From assembly GCF_001514215.1 (NCBI RefSeq), contig NZ_KQ948857.1, positions 270,953 to 334,952 of the forward strand: DNA of 64,000 nt, given 5' to 3'. Origin of the DNA: Streptomyces bungoensis (GTDB lineage: Bacteria; Actinomycetota; Actinomycetes; Streptomycetales; Streptomycetaceae). The position numbers were made by a program, and so were the translations under genes. The notes under the pieces were generated by a model that was given only the letters and a program-made list of their open reading frames with translations, searched no databases and had not been told where the DNA came from. This document shows positions 31,316 through 41,234 of the stretch, in pieces. Every line of letters starts with the position of its first letter. The stretch's first letter is position 1.

Positions 31316-32406
31316 AACTTCCGGGCCATGACGCCATCGCCCGCCAGGCGGGCGAACATCTGGTGACCCATCGGGTGACACTCCCGAGGAAGGTGGTGGA
31401 GCGCCCGCTCCGTCAGGTCGCCAAGCGGCTGGTCATGGCCCTGGCGGTGCTGGTCGCCACCGCCCTCGTCGTCTACGCCGACCGCGACGGCTACCACGAC
31501 AACTCCGACGGCTCCGTCGACCTCCTCGACGCGTTCTACTACGCGACCGTCACCCTCTCCACCACCGGATACGGCGACATCACCCCGGTCAGCGACAGTG
31601 CCCGGCTCACCAACATCTTCGTCATCACGCCCCTGCGCGTGCTGTTCCTGATCATCCTGGTCGGCACCACGCTGGAGGTCCTCACCGAGCGCACCCGGGA
31701 GGAGTGGCGTCTGAACCGCTGGAGGTCCGCCTTGCGCGATCACACCGTCGTCGTCGGCTTCGGCACCAAGGGGCGGTCGGCCATCAGGACCGTGTGCGCG
31801 ACGGGACTGCGGAAGGAGCAGGTGGTCGTGGTCGACCCCAGCTCCAAGGTGATCGACACGGCGAACGCCGAGGGCTTCGCGGGGGTCATGGGCGACGCCA
31901 CTCGCAGCGAGGTCCTCGAACGGGCCGAGGTGCACCGGGCCCGGCAGATCATCGTGGCCCCGCAGCGCGACGACACCGCCGTCCTCGTCACCCTCACCGC
32001 CCGGCAGCTCAACCGCGGCGCGAAGATCGTGGCCGCCGTGCGCGAGGAGGAGAACGCCCCGCTGCTCCGGCAGTCCGGGGCCGACGCCGTTATCACCAGT
32101 TCCGGCGCGGCCGGGCGGCTGCTCGGCCTCTCCGTGCTCAGCCCCGCCGCCGGCATGGTCATGGAGGACCTGATCCAGCAGGGCAGCGGGCTCGACATCG
32201 TCGAACGCCCCGTGGTCCGGGCCGAGGTCGGCCGGAGGCCGCGCGAGACCGACGACCTCGTGGTGAGCGTCCTGCGGGGCCACCGGGTGCTCGGCTACGA
32301 CGACCCGTCCATCGGCACGCTCCGGCTGACCGACCGGCTGATCACCATCGTCCGCGCGACCCCCGGCGCCCAGGTCACCCCGCACCGCCCCGTGAACGGC
32401 GACTGA
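31303..32406 (+). CDS. Potassium channel with RCK/TrkA-N domain
   Basis: A 367-residue channel subunit. After a 45-residue N-terminal region come two membrane helices (VMALAVLVATALVVYA and LTNIFVITPLRVLFLIILVG) flanking the pore with selectivity filter TLSTTGYGDITP. The RCK domain (about 145-270) starts with TVVVGFGTKGRSAI, a Rossmann motif for nucleotide control, and a TrkA-C-like part follows. The GTG at 31303 is the furthest upstream start and overlaps moeA by 13 bases; GTG 31312 is an alternative. The start codons sit within the parS palindrome, so no normal ribosome site is visible. Confidence 0.87.
   Translation: MFHVKLPGHDAIARQAGEHLVTHRVTLPRKVVERPLRQVAKRLVMALAVLVATALVVYADRDGYHDNSDGSVDLLDAFYYATVTLSTTGYGDITPVSDSARLTNIFVITPLRVLFLIILVGTTLEVLTERTREEWRLNRWRSALRDHTVVVGFGTKGRSAIRTVCATGLRKEQVVVVDPSSKVIDTANAEGFAGVMGDATRSEVLERAEVHRARQIIVAPQRDDTAVLVTLTARQLNRGAKIVAAVREEENAPLLRQSGADAVITSSGAAGRLLGLSVLSPAAGMVMEDLIQQGSGLDIVERPVVRAEVGRRPRETDDLVVSVLRGHRVLGYDDPSIGTLRLTDRLITIVRATPGAQVTPHRPVNGD
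31304..31319. other. parS: parS centromere site bound by ParB
   Basis: TGTTTCACGTGAAACT contains the perfect palindrome GTTTCACGTGAAAC (31305-31318), identical to the ParB-binding consensus shared by Bacillus and Streptomyces. Streptomyces carries many parS sites around oriC, so this places the window in the origin-proximal part of the chromosome. It covers the moeA stop and the first codons of the channel gene. Confidence 0.95.
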
Positions 32407-32453
32407 GCGGGCCTGCCCCGGGGACGGCGCCGACGGGGAGTAGCGTCGCGTGC

Positions 32454-33434
32454 ATGCATGCGATCACGATTCCCGAACCTGGTGGGCCCGAGGCGCTGGT
32501 GTGGGCCGAGGTGCCCGATCCGGTGCCCGGCGAGGGTGAGGTGCTGGTCGAGGTGGTGGCCAGCGCCGTCAACCGCGCGGACGTCCTGCAGCGGCAGGGC
32601 TTCTACGACCCGCCGCCCGGCGCGTCCCCCTACCCCGGCCTGGAGTGCTCCGGCAGAATCGCCGCGCTCGGCCCCGGCGTCTCCGGCTGGGCCGTCGGCG
32701 ACACGGTGTGCGCGCTGCTCGCGGGCGGCGGCTACGCCGAGAAGGTCGCCGTTCCGGCCGGGCAGTTGCTGCCGGTGCCGGAGGGCCTGGATCTGAAGCA
32801 GGCGGCCGCGCTGCCCGAGGTGGTCTGCACCGTCTGGTCCAACGTCTTCATGGTCGCCCATCTGCGCCCCGGCGAGACGCTGCTGGTCCACGGCGGCTCC
32901 AGCGGCATCGGCACGATGGCGATCCAGCTGGCCAAGGCCCTCGGTGCCAGGGTGGCGGTGACCGCCGGGACGAAGGAGAAGCTGGAGCGCTGCGCCGAGC
33001 TGGGCGCGGACGTGCTGATCAACTACCGGGAGCAGGACTTCGTCGCCGAGATCGAGCAGGCCACCGACGGCGCGGGCGCCGACGTCATCCTCGACAACAT
33101 GGGCGCCAAGTACCTGGACCGCAACATTCAGGCCCTCGCCGTCAACGGGCGGTTGGCGATCATCGGCATGCAGGGCGGGGCGAAGGGCGAGCTGAACATC
33201 GGCACCCTGCTGAGCAAGCGGGCCGCCGTCAGCGCGACGTCGCTGCGGGCGCGGCCGCTCGAGGAGAAGGCCGCGATCGTGGCCGCCGTACGCGAGCACG
33301 TGTGGCCGCTGCTGGAGGCGGGGCACGTCCGCCCGGTCGTCGACCGCGAGATGCCGATGCCGCAGGCCGGCGAGGCCCACCAGGTGGTGGAGGACAGCGG
33401 GCACATCGGCAAGGTGCTGCTGGTGGCGCCGTAG
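32454..33434 (+). CDS. NAD(P)H:quinone oxidoreductase, zinc-independent MDR family (PIG3-like)
   Basis: A 326-residue medium-chain dehydrogenase/reductase. N-terminal VLVEVVASAVNRADVLQRQG and SPYPGLECSGRIAALG fit quinone reductases. The NADPH motif is ETLLVHGGSSGIGTMAIQLAKALGA; GTKEKLERCAELGAD and VILDNMGAKYLDRNI follow. Zinc ligands are absent. The ATG lies seven bases after TAGCGT (32441-32446), the pattern of a leaderless gene. The substrate is unknown. Confidence 0.9.
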   Translation: MHAITIPEPGGPEALVWAEVPDPVPGEGEVLVEVVASAVNRADVLQRQGFYDPPPGASPYPGLECSGRIAALGPGVSGWAVGDTVCALLAGGGYAEKVAVPAGQLLPVPEGLDLKQAAALPEVVCTVWSNVFMVAHLRPGETLLVHGGSSGIGTMAIQLAKALGARVAVTAGTKEKLERCAELGADVLINYREQDFVAEIEQATDGAGADVILDNMGAKYLDRNIQALAVNGRLAIIGMQGGAKGELNIGTLLSKRAAVSATSLRARPLEEKAAIVAAVREHVWPLLEAGHVRPVVDREMPMPQAGEAHQVVEDSGHIGKVLLVAP

Positions 33435-33459
33435 CGGGCGCCCGTACCGCCGGGCCGGG

Positions 33460-34047
33460 TCAGCTCCTGCGCACCCGCAGGCCCACGAAGGCCAGGCCGA
33501 GGCCGAGCCCGACGAGGACCAGGCCGGCGCCGAGCGGCAGGATGCGCAGGGCCGGCTGGGTGGCTTCTTCCTGGCCCTGGCGCGCGGTGTCCGGGGCCGT
33601 GGACGGCCCCGGGGACCGGGCGGGGTCCAGCCCGGCCTCCTCGGTCGTGGCGGAGGCCGCCGGGGAGTCGGCGGTCTCCGGCTCCTCCGGGTGGCCGGCC
33701 TCCGGATCGCCGGGGTCGGAGGCCCCCGTGACCGTGCCGGAGTCGTCGTCGCCCTCCTCCTGCGCGGCCGGCCCGTCCGGCCGGCCGGGGCGCATCCGGC
33801 CCTCCCCCGCCCCGCTGCCGGCCCGGGACGGCTCGGCGGCCCGGGACGGCGAACGCGAGGCGGCGGGGGAGGCGGAGGCCGGCGCGGCCGGGGAAGCGGG
33901 CACGGCGGTCCGGCCCGGGGGCGCGGGGGAGTCGTGCGGGGCGGCCTCGGCGCCGTGGGCGGGGGCCGTGCCGTACACCGGTACCGCCGCCGCTATCACG
34001 AGCAGCAGCCGTCCGCGGCGAAGGGTGAGTCGCAGCCATGGGGCCAT
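33460..34047 (-). CDS. Secreted, C-terminally membrane-anchored low-complexity protein
   Basis: A 195-residue protein with an N-terminal signal peptide (LRRGRLLLVIAAAVPVYGTAPAHGAEA, cleavage likely after AHG or AEA). The middle of about 115 residues is disordered and rich in Pro, Ala, Ser, Gly and Glu. A C-terminal membrane helix ends in a basic tail (LPLGAGLVLVGLGLGLAFVG then LRVRRS). No LPxTG sortase motif is visible. GGGAGG lies eight bases before the ATG. It is likely tethered to the outer face of the membrane; function unknown. It converges on the quinone reductase gene. Confidence 0.82.
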   Translation of the reverse strand: MAPWLRLTLRRGRLLLVIAAAVPVYGTAPAHGAEAAPHDSPAPPGRTAVPASPAAPASASPAASRSPSRAAEPSRAGSGAGEGRMRPGRPDGPAAQEEGDDDSGTVTGASDPGDPEAGHPEEPETADSPAASATTEEAGLDPARSPGPSTAPDTARQGQEEATQPALRILPLGAGLVLVGLGLGLAFVGLRVRRS

Positions 34048-34211
34048 GTCGGTGACCTCCCGGAGCGCAGTCGTCGTACACCGACGCAAGCCAGCCTCAC
34101 ATCGCAGGACGAAGCGGGCATTTCTGGTTGCTCCGTCGGGTGTAAACGGCGGATCCGCCCCGCAGGGGGGCGGCACGGTGATGAGGTGGAGGCGTGCGAG
34201 AGAATGGCGGC

Positions 34212-34751
34212 ATGGAGATGCCGAGGAACGAACGGTCGCCGGAGAATCCCCAGATCCTCGTCGTGGGCCAGGACGGGATGGCTCTCGGCGGCGGCGGAGA
34301 CGAGGACTCCCGCGAGACCCCGGTGACGGAGCAGGTCGAGCAGCCGGCCAAGGTGATGCGGATCGGCAGCATGATCAAGCAGCTTCTGGAGGAGGTGCGT
34401 GCGGCTCCTCTGGACGAGGCCAGCCGGGCGCGGCTGAAGGAGATCCACGCCAGCTCGGTGAAGGAGCTGGAGGACGGCCTGGCGCCGGAGCTGGTCGAGG
34501 AACTGGAGCGGCTCTCCCTGCCGTTCGCGGACGAGGCGACGCCGAGCGACGCGGAACTGCGCATCGCGCAGGCCCAGCTGGTGGGCTGGCTGGAGGGCCT
34601 GTTCCACGGCATCCAGACGACGCTGTTCGCCCAGCAGATGGCCGCGCGCGCCCAGCTGGAGCAGATGCGCCGCGCGCTCCCGCCGGGCGTGTCCCTGGAG
34701 GACGGGCACGACCCGCGCACGGGCGGCCGCTCGGGCGGCCCCTACCTGTAG
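34212..34751 (+). CDS. bpa: Bacterial proteasome activator family protein (Bpa/PafE)
   Basis: A 179-residue protein whose conserved core (PAKVMRIGSMIKQLLEEVR, ARLKEIHASSVKELEDGLAPELVEEL, AELRIAQAQLVGWLEGLFHGIQTTL) forms the helical bundle of Bpa, which makes a ring and opens the 20S proteasome gate without ATP. The C-terminal end GGPYL stands in place of the GQYL gate-opening motif known from Mycobacterium; Tyr and Leu are kept. ATG 34212 begins the conserved MEMPRNERSPENPQ; GTG 34194 with GAGG upstream is an alternative. The mycobacterial protein degrades heat-shock regulators and damaged proteins. Confidence 0.88.
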   Translation: MEMPRNERSPENPQILVVGQDGMALGGGGDEDSRETPVTEQVEQPAKVMRIGSMIKQLLEEVRAAPLDEASRARLKEIHASSVKELEDGLAPELVEELERLSLPFADEATPSDAELRIAQAQLVGWLEGLFHGIQTTLFAQQMAARAQLEQMRRALPPGVSLEDGHDPRTGGRSGGPYL

Positions 34752-34768
34752 TGATCCGGTAAGCAACC

Positions 34769-34796
34769 AGGGCCCGGCGGACGTCCGCCGGGCCCT
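34769..34796. terminator. Bidirectional terminator between bpa and the PASTA kinase gene
   Basis: A perfect 28-base palindrome: AGGGCCCGGCGGAC followed by its exact complement, then TTTCG. It lies 18 bases after bpa and 32 bases after the convergent kinase gene, and can end both transcripts. Confidence 0.85.
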
Positions 34797-34827
34797 TTCG
34801 CGTCACCTGCCGTTTCGCGCCTGCGGG

Positions 34828-36450
34828 CTACGGGTTGCCCGTGGACACGTTGAGCTGGATCTCGACGTGCTTGGGGTCCATGTCCGTGCCGGGCTTGGGG
34901 AACTGGTCGATGACCGCGCCCTGGCCGAAGGTGTTCTCGTCGACGCTCTTCGTCGTCACCTGCCAGCCCGCGGCCGCCGCGCAGTCCTTGACCGAGTTGA
35001 TGTACTTGTACCGGAAGTCCGGGATCTGGATCTTCTTCGGGTCGTTGTACGACTCCTGCGGCTCCGTGCACAGGGTCTTGTCGACCGTCTTCGACATGTC
35101 CGGACCCCGGTAGCCCGCCCCGTGGGTCGACGCCGACGCGCTCGCGTCGCCGCCGGCGCCGGTGCCGTCGCCGTTGCCGTTGAGCGTCAGCGCGACGATC
35201 AGGCCGACGACCGCGACCAGGGACACCACGACGGAGCCGATGATCACCGGCTTGTTGCTCTTCCCGCCGCCCCCGCCCGCGGACTGCGCGGCGGTCGGCG
35301 GGGAGATGGTGTACGGCGGCGGCGTCGGGGCGGCCTGCTGCCCGTAGGCGGCCGCCGGGGTCGGGTAGCCGCCCTGCTGCGGGTAGCCGTACGCCGGCGC
35401 GGGCGGCTGGGTGCCGTACGGGTGCGGCTGCGGCGTCGGCTGGTACGGCGTCTGCACCGGGCCGGTGGGCGCCGGGGCCGCCTGGTCGACCGGCGGGAAC
35501 ACCGCGGACGCCACGCCGGCGCCGCTCTGGGCCGGCGCGGTGCCCGGCACGATGCTCGGCGGGGCCGCCTGGAGGGAGGCGGCGACGCGCAGGCACTCGT
35601 CGCGCATGGACTCGGCGGTCGGGAAGCGCTCGTTCGGGTTCTTCTTCAGCGCGCGGGCGACCAGCGCGTCCACCGCCGGGGGCAGGGCGCGGTTGATCGA
35701 GGACGGCGCGACCGGCTCCTCCTGCACATGCGCGTAGGCGATCGCCAGCGGGGAATCCGCGTCGAACGGCAGCCGGCCGGTGACCAGCTGGAACAGCATG
35801 ATGCCGACCGAGTACAGGTCGGAGCGGGCGTCCACGCCGCGGCCCAGGGCCTGCTCGGGCGAGAGGTACTGCGGGGTGCCGACGACCATGCCGGTCTGGG
35901 TCATCGAGGTGACGCCGGACTGCATGGCGCGGGCGATGCCGAAGTCCATGACCTTGACCACACCGCGCTTGGTCGTCATCACGTTGCCCGGCTTGATGTC
36001 GCGGTGGACCAGCCCCATCTCGTGGCTGATCTCCAGCGCCGCCAGCACGTCCGCAGTGATCTTCAGTGCCTTGTCGGCGGGCATGGCGCCGTACTGCCGG
36101 ACGTCCTCCTCGAGGACCGAGCCCAGCGGGCGGCCCTCGACGTACTCCATGACGATGTACGGCATCGTCGAGCCGTCCAGATCGTCCTCGCCGGTGTCGA
36201 AGACCGAGACGATGTTGGTGTGCGTGAGCTTGGCCACGGCCTGGGCCTCGCGGCGGAAGCGCTCGCGGAAGGCCTGTTCCCGCCCCAGCTCGGTGTGCAG
36301 GGTCTTGATCGCGACCTGGCGGTCGAGCACGGCGTCGTACGCCAGGTGCACCGAGGCCATGCCGCCCTCGCCGAGCAAGTCGCGCAGCTGGTAGCGGCCG
36401 CCGGCCAGCGCCCGCCCCGCGTACCGGCCCCGTACGCCGTCCTGGCTCAT
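34828..36450 (-). CDS. Membrane Ser/Thr protein kinase with one PASTA domain
   Basis: A 540-residue PknB-type kinase. The catalytic domain (about 18-280) shows LLGEGGMASVHLAYD, VAIKTL (Lys), VHRDIKPGN, VMDFGIA, GTPQYLSPEQ and DARSDLYSVGIML. A Pro/Gly/Tyr linker (about 300-400) precedes a membrane helix (VIIGSVVVSLVAVVGLIVAL). The outside part holds a single PASTA domain (IPDFRYKYINSVKDCAAAAG to KHVEIQLNV), the module that senses muropeptides or lipid II. A second kinase gene is divergent. This is not the pknB of the fha operon, which should lie left of base 1. Confidence 0.93.
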   Translation of the reverse strand: MSQDGVRGRYAGRALAGGRYQLRDLLGEGGMASVHLAYDAVLDRQVAIKTLHTELGREQAFRERFRREAQAVAKLTHTNIVSVFDTGEDDLDGSTMPYIVMEYVEGRPLGSVLEEDVRQYGAMPADKALKITADVLAALEISHEMGLVHRDIKPGNVMTTKRGVVKVMDFGIARAMQSGVTSMTQTGMVVGTPQYLSPEQALGRGVDARSDLYSVGIMLFQLVTGRLPFDADSPLAIAYAHVQEEPVAPSSINRALPPAVDALVARALKKNPNERFPTAESMRDECLRVAASLQAAPPSIVPGTAPAQSGAGVASAVFPPVDQAAPAPTGPVQTPYQPTPQPHPYGTQPPAPAYGYPQQGGYPTPAAAYGQQAAPTPPPYTISPPTAAQSAGGGGGKSNKPVIIGSVVVSLVAVVGLIVALTLNGNGDGTGAGGDASASASTHGAGYRGPDMSKTVDKTLCTEPQESYNDPKKIQIPDFRYKYINSVKDCAAAAGWQVTTKSVDENTFGQGAVIDQFPKPGTDMDPKHVEIQLNVSTGNP

Positions 36451-36793
36451 CTCTTAGCGTCCCCCACTGGCCGTCCGGCGCCGTCGCTGGGCGAACATGC
36501 CTTGATCGAATGTGTCATTCCCGGCCAAGTCTGCCCCAGGGCACCGACACGTCAAGCGCGGTGCCCGTTCCGTGACCGTACGCGAAAGAAGAGTCGCGGA
36601 AGCGTTACAGCGGCCCTACCACCGGTACACAGAATTTGCACGACAGCGCGTGCTAGAGGTTTCATGACCGGTCAGTCTCGGGCTCCTCCCGGTGCCGGAA
36701 CCGGACCGGCGGCCCCCGCGGAGGCTGTAGCGTGGCCGACGGAGACCGTGACAACACCGCGCGCACCGCGGGCAGAAACGACGGCGAGGACCG
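36451..36793. promoter_or_regulatory. Divergent promoter region of the two Ser/Thr kinase genes
   Basis: The 343 bases hold no gene. A TAGCGT hexamer at 36728-36733 is a candidate -10 for the plus-strand kinase. The AT-richer stretch GATCGAATGTGTCATTCC (36502-36519) lies near the minus-strand start. No strong operator was found. Confidence 0.5.
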
Positions 36794-38389
<1,596 letters not shown>

Positions 38390-38517
38390 AGGCCGCCGAC
38401 GCCGACCGCCACGGCAGGGCTGTGAGGCGGAGGCAGGACAGGCACTGACCCGTGCGCGCGTGTGAGCGACCGCTCCACGCGCGCGCGGCGTTCACGGCCC
38501 GCTCCGCCCGGGCGGTC

Positions 38518-39567
38518 TCACGCACCTTCCACGAAGGCGTCGCACACCGCGTCGTACTCCCGCGTCCACCACACCGCGAGCGCCGAGGCGGCCGGGAACT
38601 GGCAGTCCGCGCGCGTGTCTCCGCGTTCGTAGTGCCAGCGCAGCATCCAGAAGTCGTTCAGGCGCTCCCACCACACCCGGTGCACGGCCGCCGCCAGCTC
38701 CGAGGGGGTGGCCCCGGCCGCGCGCCGGTACGCGCGCGCGTAGGCCCGCACCTTCGGCAGGTCGAGGGTTCCGGCCGGCCGGACGAAGAAGATCGCGGCG
38801 GCCCGGACGGCCTCCTCGGCGCGGGGCTGCACGCCGAGCCGGTCCCAGTCGACGATGGCGGCCGGGGCGTCGCCGCGGTAGAGCAGGTTGAACGGGTGGA
38901 AGTCGCCGTGCACCCAGCCCACCGGGCCGCCGCGCGGCGGCCGCCGGTGCGCGTGCCGCCGCAGCAGCGCGCGGCGTTCCAGCAGGCGGTGGCGGGCCAG
39001 TTCGTCGAAGGCGTCGGCGGGGCGGTGGCGGCGCACGTGGGCGAGCAGGTCGTCGATGAGGGCGAAGGTGTCGGCCGGGTCGGCGCTCTCCACGGGGTGC
39101 GGGCTCGTGGCCGGGCGGGTGCGCCCCTTGGGCGGCATCACCCGCTCCAGGCAGCCGTGCACGGCGCCCAGCAGCGCCCCGAGGCGTGCGCTCTGCCCGC
39201 GGGTGAGCTGGCCGCCGTCGCGGTGCCTGCCGTCGATCCACGGGTGCAGGGCGTAGGCGTGGCCGCCGACCACGGCGACGGTGCGGCCCTCGCGGTCCGC
39301 GAGCGGCGGGGCGACCGGGACGCCGAGGTCGGCCAGGCGCTGGGTGGCGCGGTGGCGGCGTTCGATGGCGGCCGGATCTGCGGTGTCCGGGTCGAAATGG
39401 TGTTTGAGGAAGTAGCGGCCGCGGGTGGTGCGCAGCCGGTAGCCGCGGTTCAGCAGGCCCTGGTCCACGGGTTCACAGGTGAGGGGGGAACCCGCGCCGT
39501 AGAGGCGCAGCAGGGCGCCCAGAGGGGGCGCGTGAGGTACAAGGGGTGGTACACATCGGCGCGGCAC
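38518..39567 (-). CDS. Aminoglycoside-phosphotransferase-like (APH/HSK2) kinase
   Basis: A 349-residue protein of the choline/homoserine kinase-like group. NRGYRLRTTRGRYFLKHH includes the ATP-binding Lys. The catalytic motif VGWVHGDFHPFNLLYRGD (HGDxxxxN) and AAIVDWDRLGVQP (metal Asp) follow. The substrate is unknown; such genes usually phosphorylate small metabolites, and resistance is not implied. The GTG at 39567 lies seven bases from a TAGCAT hexamer on the minus strand (39575-39580), consistent with a leaderless transcript. Confidence 0.85.
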   Translation of the reverse strand: MPRRCVPPLVPHAPPLGALLRLYGAGSPLTCEPVDQGLLNRGYRLRTTRGRYFLKHHFDPDTADPAAIERRHRATQRLADLGVPVAPPLADREGRTVAVVGGHAYALHPWIDGRHRDGGQLTRGQSARLGALLGAVHGCLERVMPPKGRTRPATSPHPVESADPADTFALIDDLLAHVRRHRPADAFDELARHRLLERRALLRRHAHRRPPRGGPVGWVHGDFHPFNLLYRGDAPAAIVDWDRLGVQPRAEEAVRAAAIFFVRPAGTLDLPKVRAYARAYRRAAGATPSELAAAVHRVWWERLNDFWMLRWHYERGDTRADCQFPAASALAVWWTREYDAVCDAFVEGA

Positions 39568-39808
39568 GCGCCAGATGCTAGGGCACGGCCAGGCGCTGTG
39601 AGCTGGGGCTTGTCACAGGCAGTCGCCGCTGATCGCTTTCGGTCACACTGAGGCATCCCGGCGAAATCCGGACCCCGCCCGAACGGCCCACACGCGACGC
39701 GCTCCGCGTCACACGTCAGCTCTTCCCGTCCCCGGGGTCGCCGGGATAACGTGCCGTTGCTCCGGCCTCCTGCAAGGCTGTGACCAGCGACTCTCCAGCC
39801 TCTGCTGA

Positions 39809-39830
39809 TTTACTTGGAAATCCAAGCAAA
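39809..39830. promoter_or_regulatory. AT-rich 22-bp operator-like dyad upstream of the second keto-acid dehydrogenase operon
   Basis: TTTACTTGGA-AA-TCCAAGCAAA. The arms pair at nine of ten positions and the whole dyad is unusually AT-rich for this genome. It lies about 190 bases before the E1a start. The remaining bases of 39568-40021 carry no convincing gene. Confidence 0.65.
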
Positions 39831-40021
39831 CACGCAGGTCAGGAGGGGTTTCACAGAAATGTGGAGCACTGGGTAACGTGAAGGTTGCAGGGCGCTCGCC
39901 GGGGCACCTGTCACGCCTGTTCCCGGCCGAGTGGCACCCACCCCGTGCCCGGTGGTCGACAACAGGTGAGCCGCACTGGCCTACCGGCAACCCCGGGGGC
40001 CGGAACGACGGAGGAGCACAC

Positions 40022-41233
40022 GTGACCGTGGACAGCAGTGCCGCGCGCAAGCCGCGACGCAGCGCCGCAGGCAAAGCCGGCACCACCGGCAGCAGTACCG
40101 GAACCACCGGCACCAAGCGCACCACCCGCACCACCACGAAGAAGACCACCGATCCGGAACTCGTGCAGCTCCTGACGCCCGAGGGCAAGCGGGTCAAGAA
40201 CGCCGAGTACGACGGCTACGTCGCCGGCATCACCCCCGAAGAGCTGCGCGGCCTGTACCGCGACATGGTGCTCACCCGCCGCTTCGACGCCGAGGCCACC
40301 GCCCTGCAGCGCCAGGGCGAGCTGGGCCTGTGGGCCTCGCTGCTCGGCCAGGAGGCCGCCCAGATCGGCTCCGGCCGGGCCCTGCGCGACGACGACTACG
40401 TCTTCCCGACCTACCGCGAGCACGGCGTCGCCTGGTGCCGGGGGGTCGACCCGACCAACCTGCTGGGCATGTTCCGCGGCGTGAACAACGGCGGCTGGGA
40501 CCCCAACAGCAACAACTTCCACCTGTACACGATCGTCATCGGCTCCCAGACGCTGCACGCCACCGGCTACGCGATGGGCGTCGCCAAGGACGGCGCGGAC
40601 TCGGCCGTCATCGCCTACTTCGGCGACGGCGCCTCCAGCCAGGGCGACGTGGCCGAATCGTTCACCTTCTCGGCGGTCTACAACGCGCCGGTGGTGTTCT
40701 TCTGCCAGAACAACCAGTGGGCCATCTCCGAGCCCACCGAGAAGCAGAGCCGCGTGCCGCTGTACCAGCGCGCGCAGGGCTTCGGCTTCCCGGGCGTGCG
40801 GGTGGACGGCAACGACGTGCTGGCCTGCCTCGCGGTGACCAAGTGGGCGCTGGAGCGCGCCCGCAACGGCGAGGGCCCGACCCTGGTCGAGGCCTACACC
40901 TACCGCATGGGCGCCCACACCACCTCCGACGACCCCACCCGCTACCGGGGGGACGAGGAGCGGCTGGCCTGGGAGGCGAAGGACCCGATCCTGCGCCTGC
41001 GCCGGTTCCTGGAGGCGTCGAACCACGCGGACGAGGGATTCTTCGCGGAACTCGAGGCCGAGTCCGAGGCGTTGGGCAGGCGGGTGCGCGAAGCGGTCCG
41101 CGCCATGCCGGACCCGGACCACTTCGCCATCTTCGAGCACGCGTACGCGGACGGGCACGCGCTCGTCGACGAGGAGCGGGCGCAGTTCGCCGCCTACCAG
41201 GCGTCGTTCGCCGACGCAGAGGGGGGTCACTGA
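40022..41233 (+). CDS. bkdA: 2-oxo acid dehydrogenase E1 component, alpha subunit, copy 2
   Basis: A 403-residue paralogue of the protein at 25492-26637. The first 45 residues form a Lys/Arg/Thr-rich tail (KRTTRTTTKKTT). The enzyme core has GDGASSQGDVAESFTFSAVY ending FFCQNNQWAIS (thiamine diphosphate) and YRMGAHTTSDDPTRYR. The GTG start is chosen for GGAGGAG six bases upstream; the longer in-frame extension covers promoter sequence. It is followed after one base by the E1b gene. Confidence 0.93.
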   Translation: MTVDSSAARKPRRSAAGKAGTTGSSTGTTGTKRTTRTTTKKTTDPELVQLLTPEGKRVKNAEYDGYVAGITPEELRGLYRDMVLTRRFDAEATALQRQGELGLWASLLGQEAAQIGSGRALRDDDYVFPTYREHGVAWCRGVDPTNLLGMFRGVNNGGWDPNSNNFHLYTIVIGSQTLHATGYAMGVAKDGADSAVIAYFGDGASSQGDVAESFTFSAVYNAPVVFFCQNNQWAISEPTEKQSRVPLYQRAQGFGFPGVRVDGNDVLACLAVTKWALERARNGEGPTLVEAYTYRMGAHTTSDDPTRYRGDEERLAWEAKDPILRLRRFLEASNHADEGFFAELEAESEALGRRVREAVRAMPDPDHFAIFEHAYADGHALVDEERAQFAAYQASFADAEGGH

Positions 41234-41234
41234 G

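Noticed and set aside
38518..39567. Aminoglycoside resistance gene
   Set aside because: Only the general APH/choline kinase motifs are present; the context shows no antibiotic genes, so a resistance claim is not supported.
39878..40021. N-terminal extension of the second E1a gene
   Set aside because: The extra 48 residues have no E1 similarity and cover promoter sequence; GGAGGAG before GTG 40022 marks the start.
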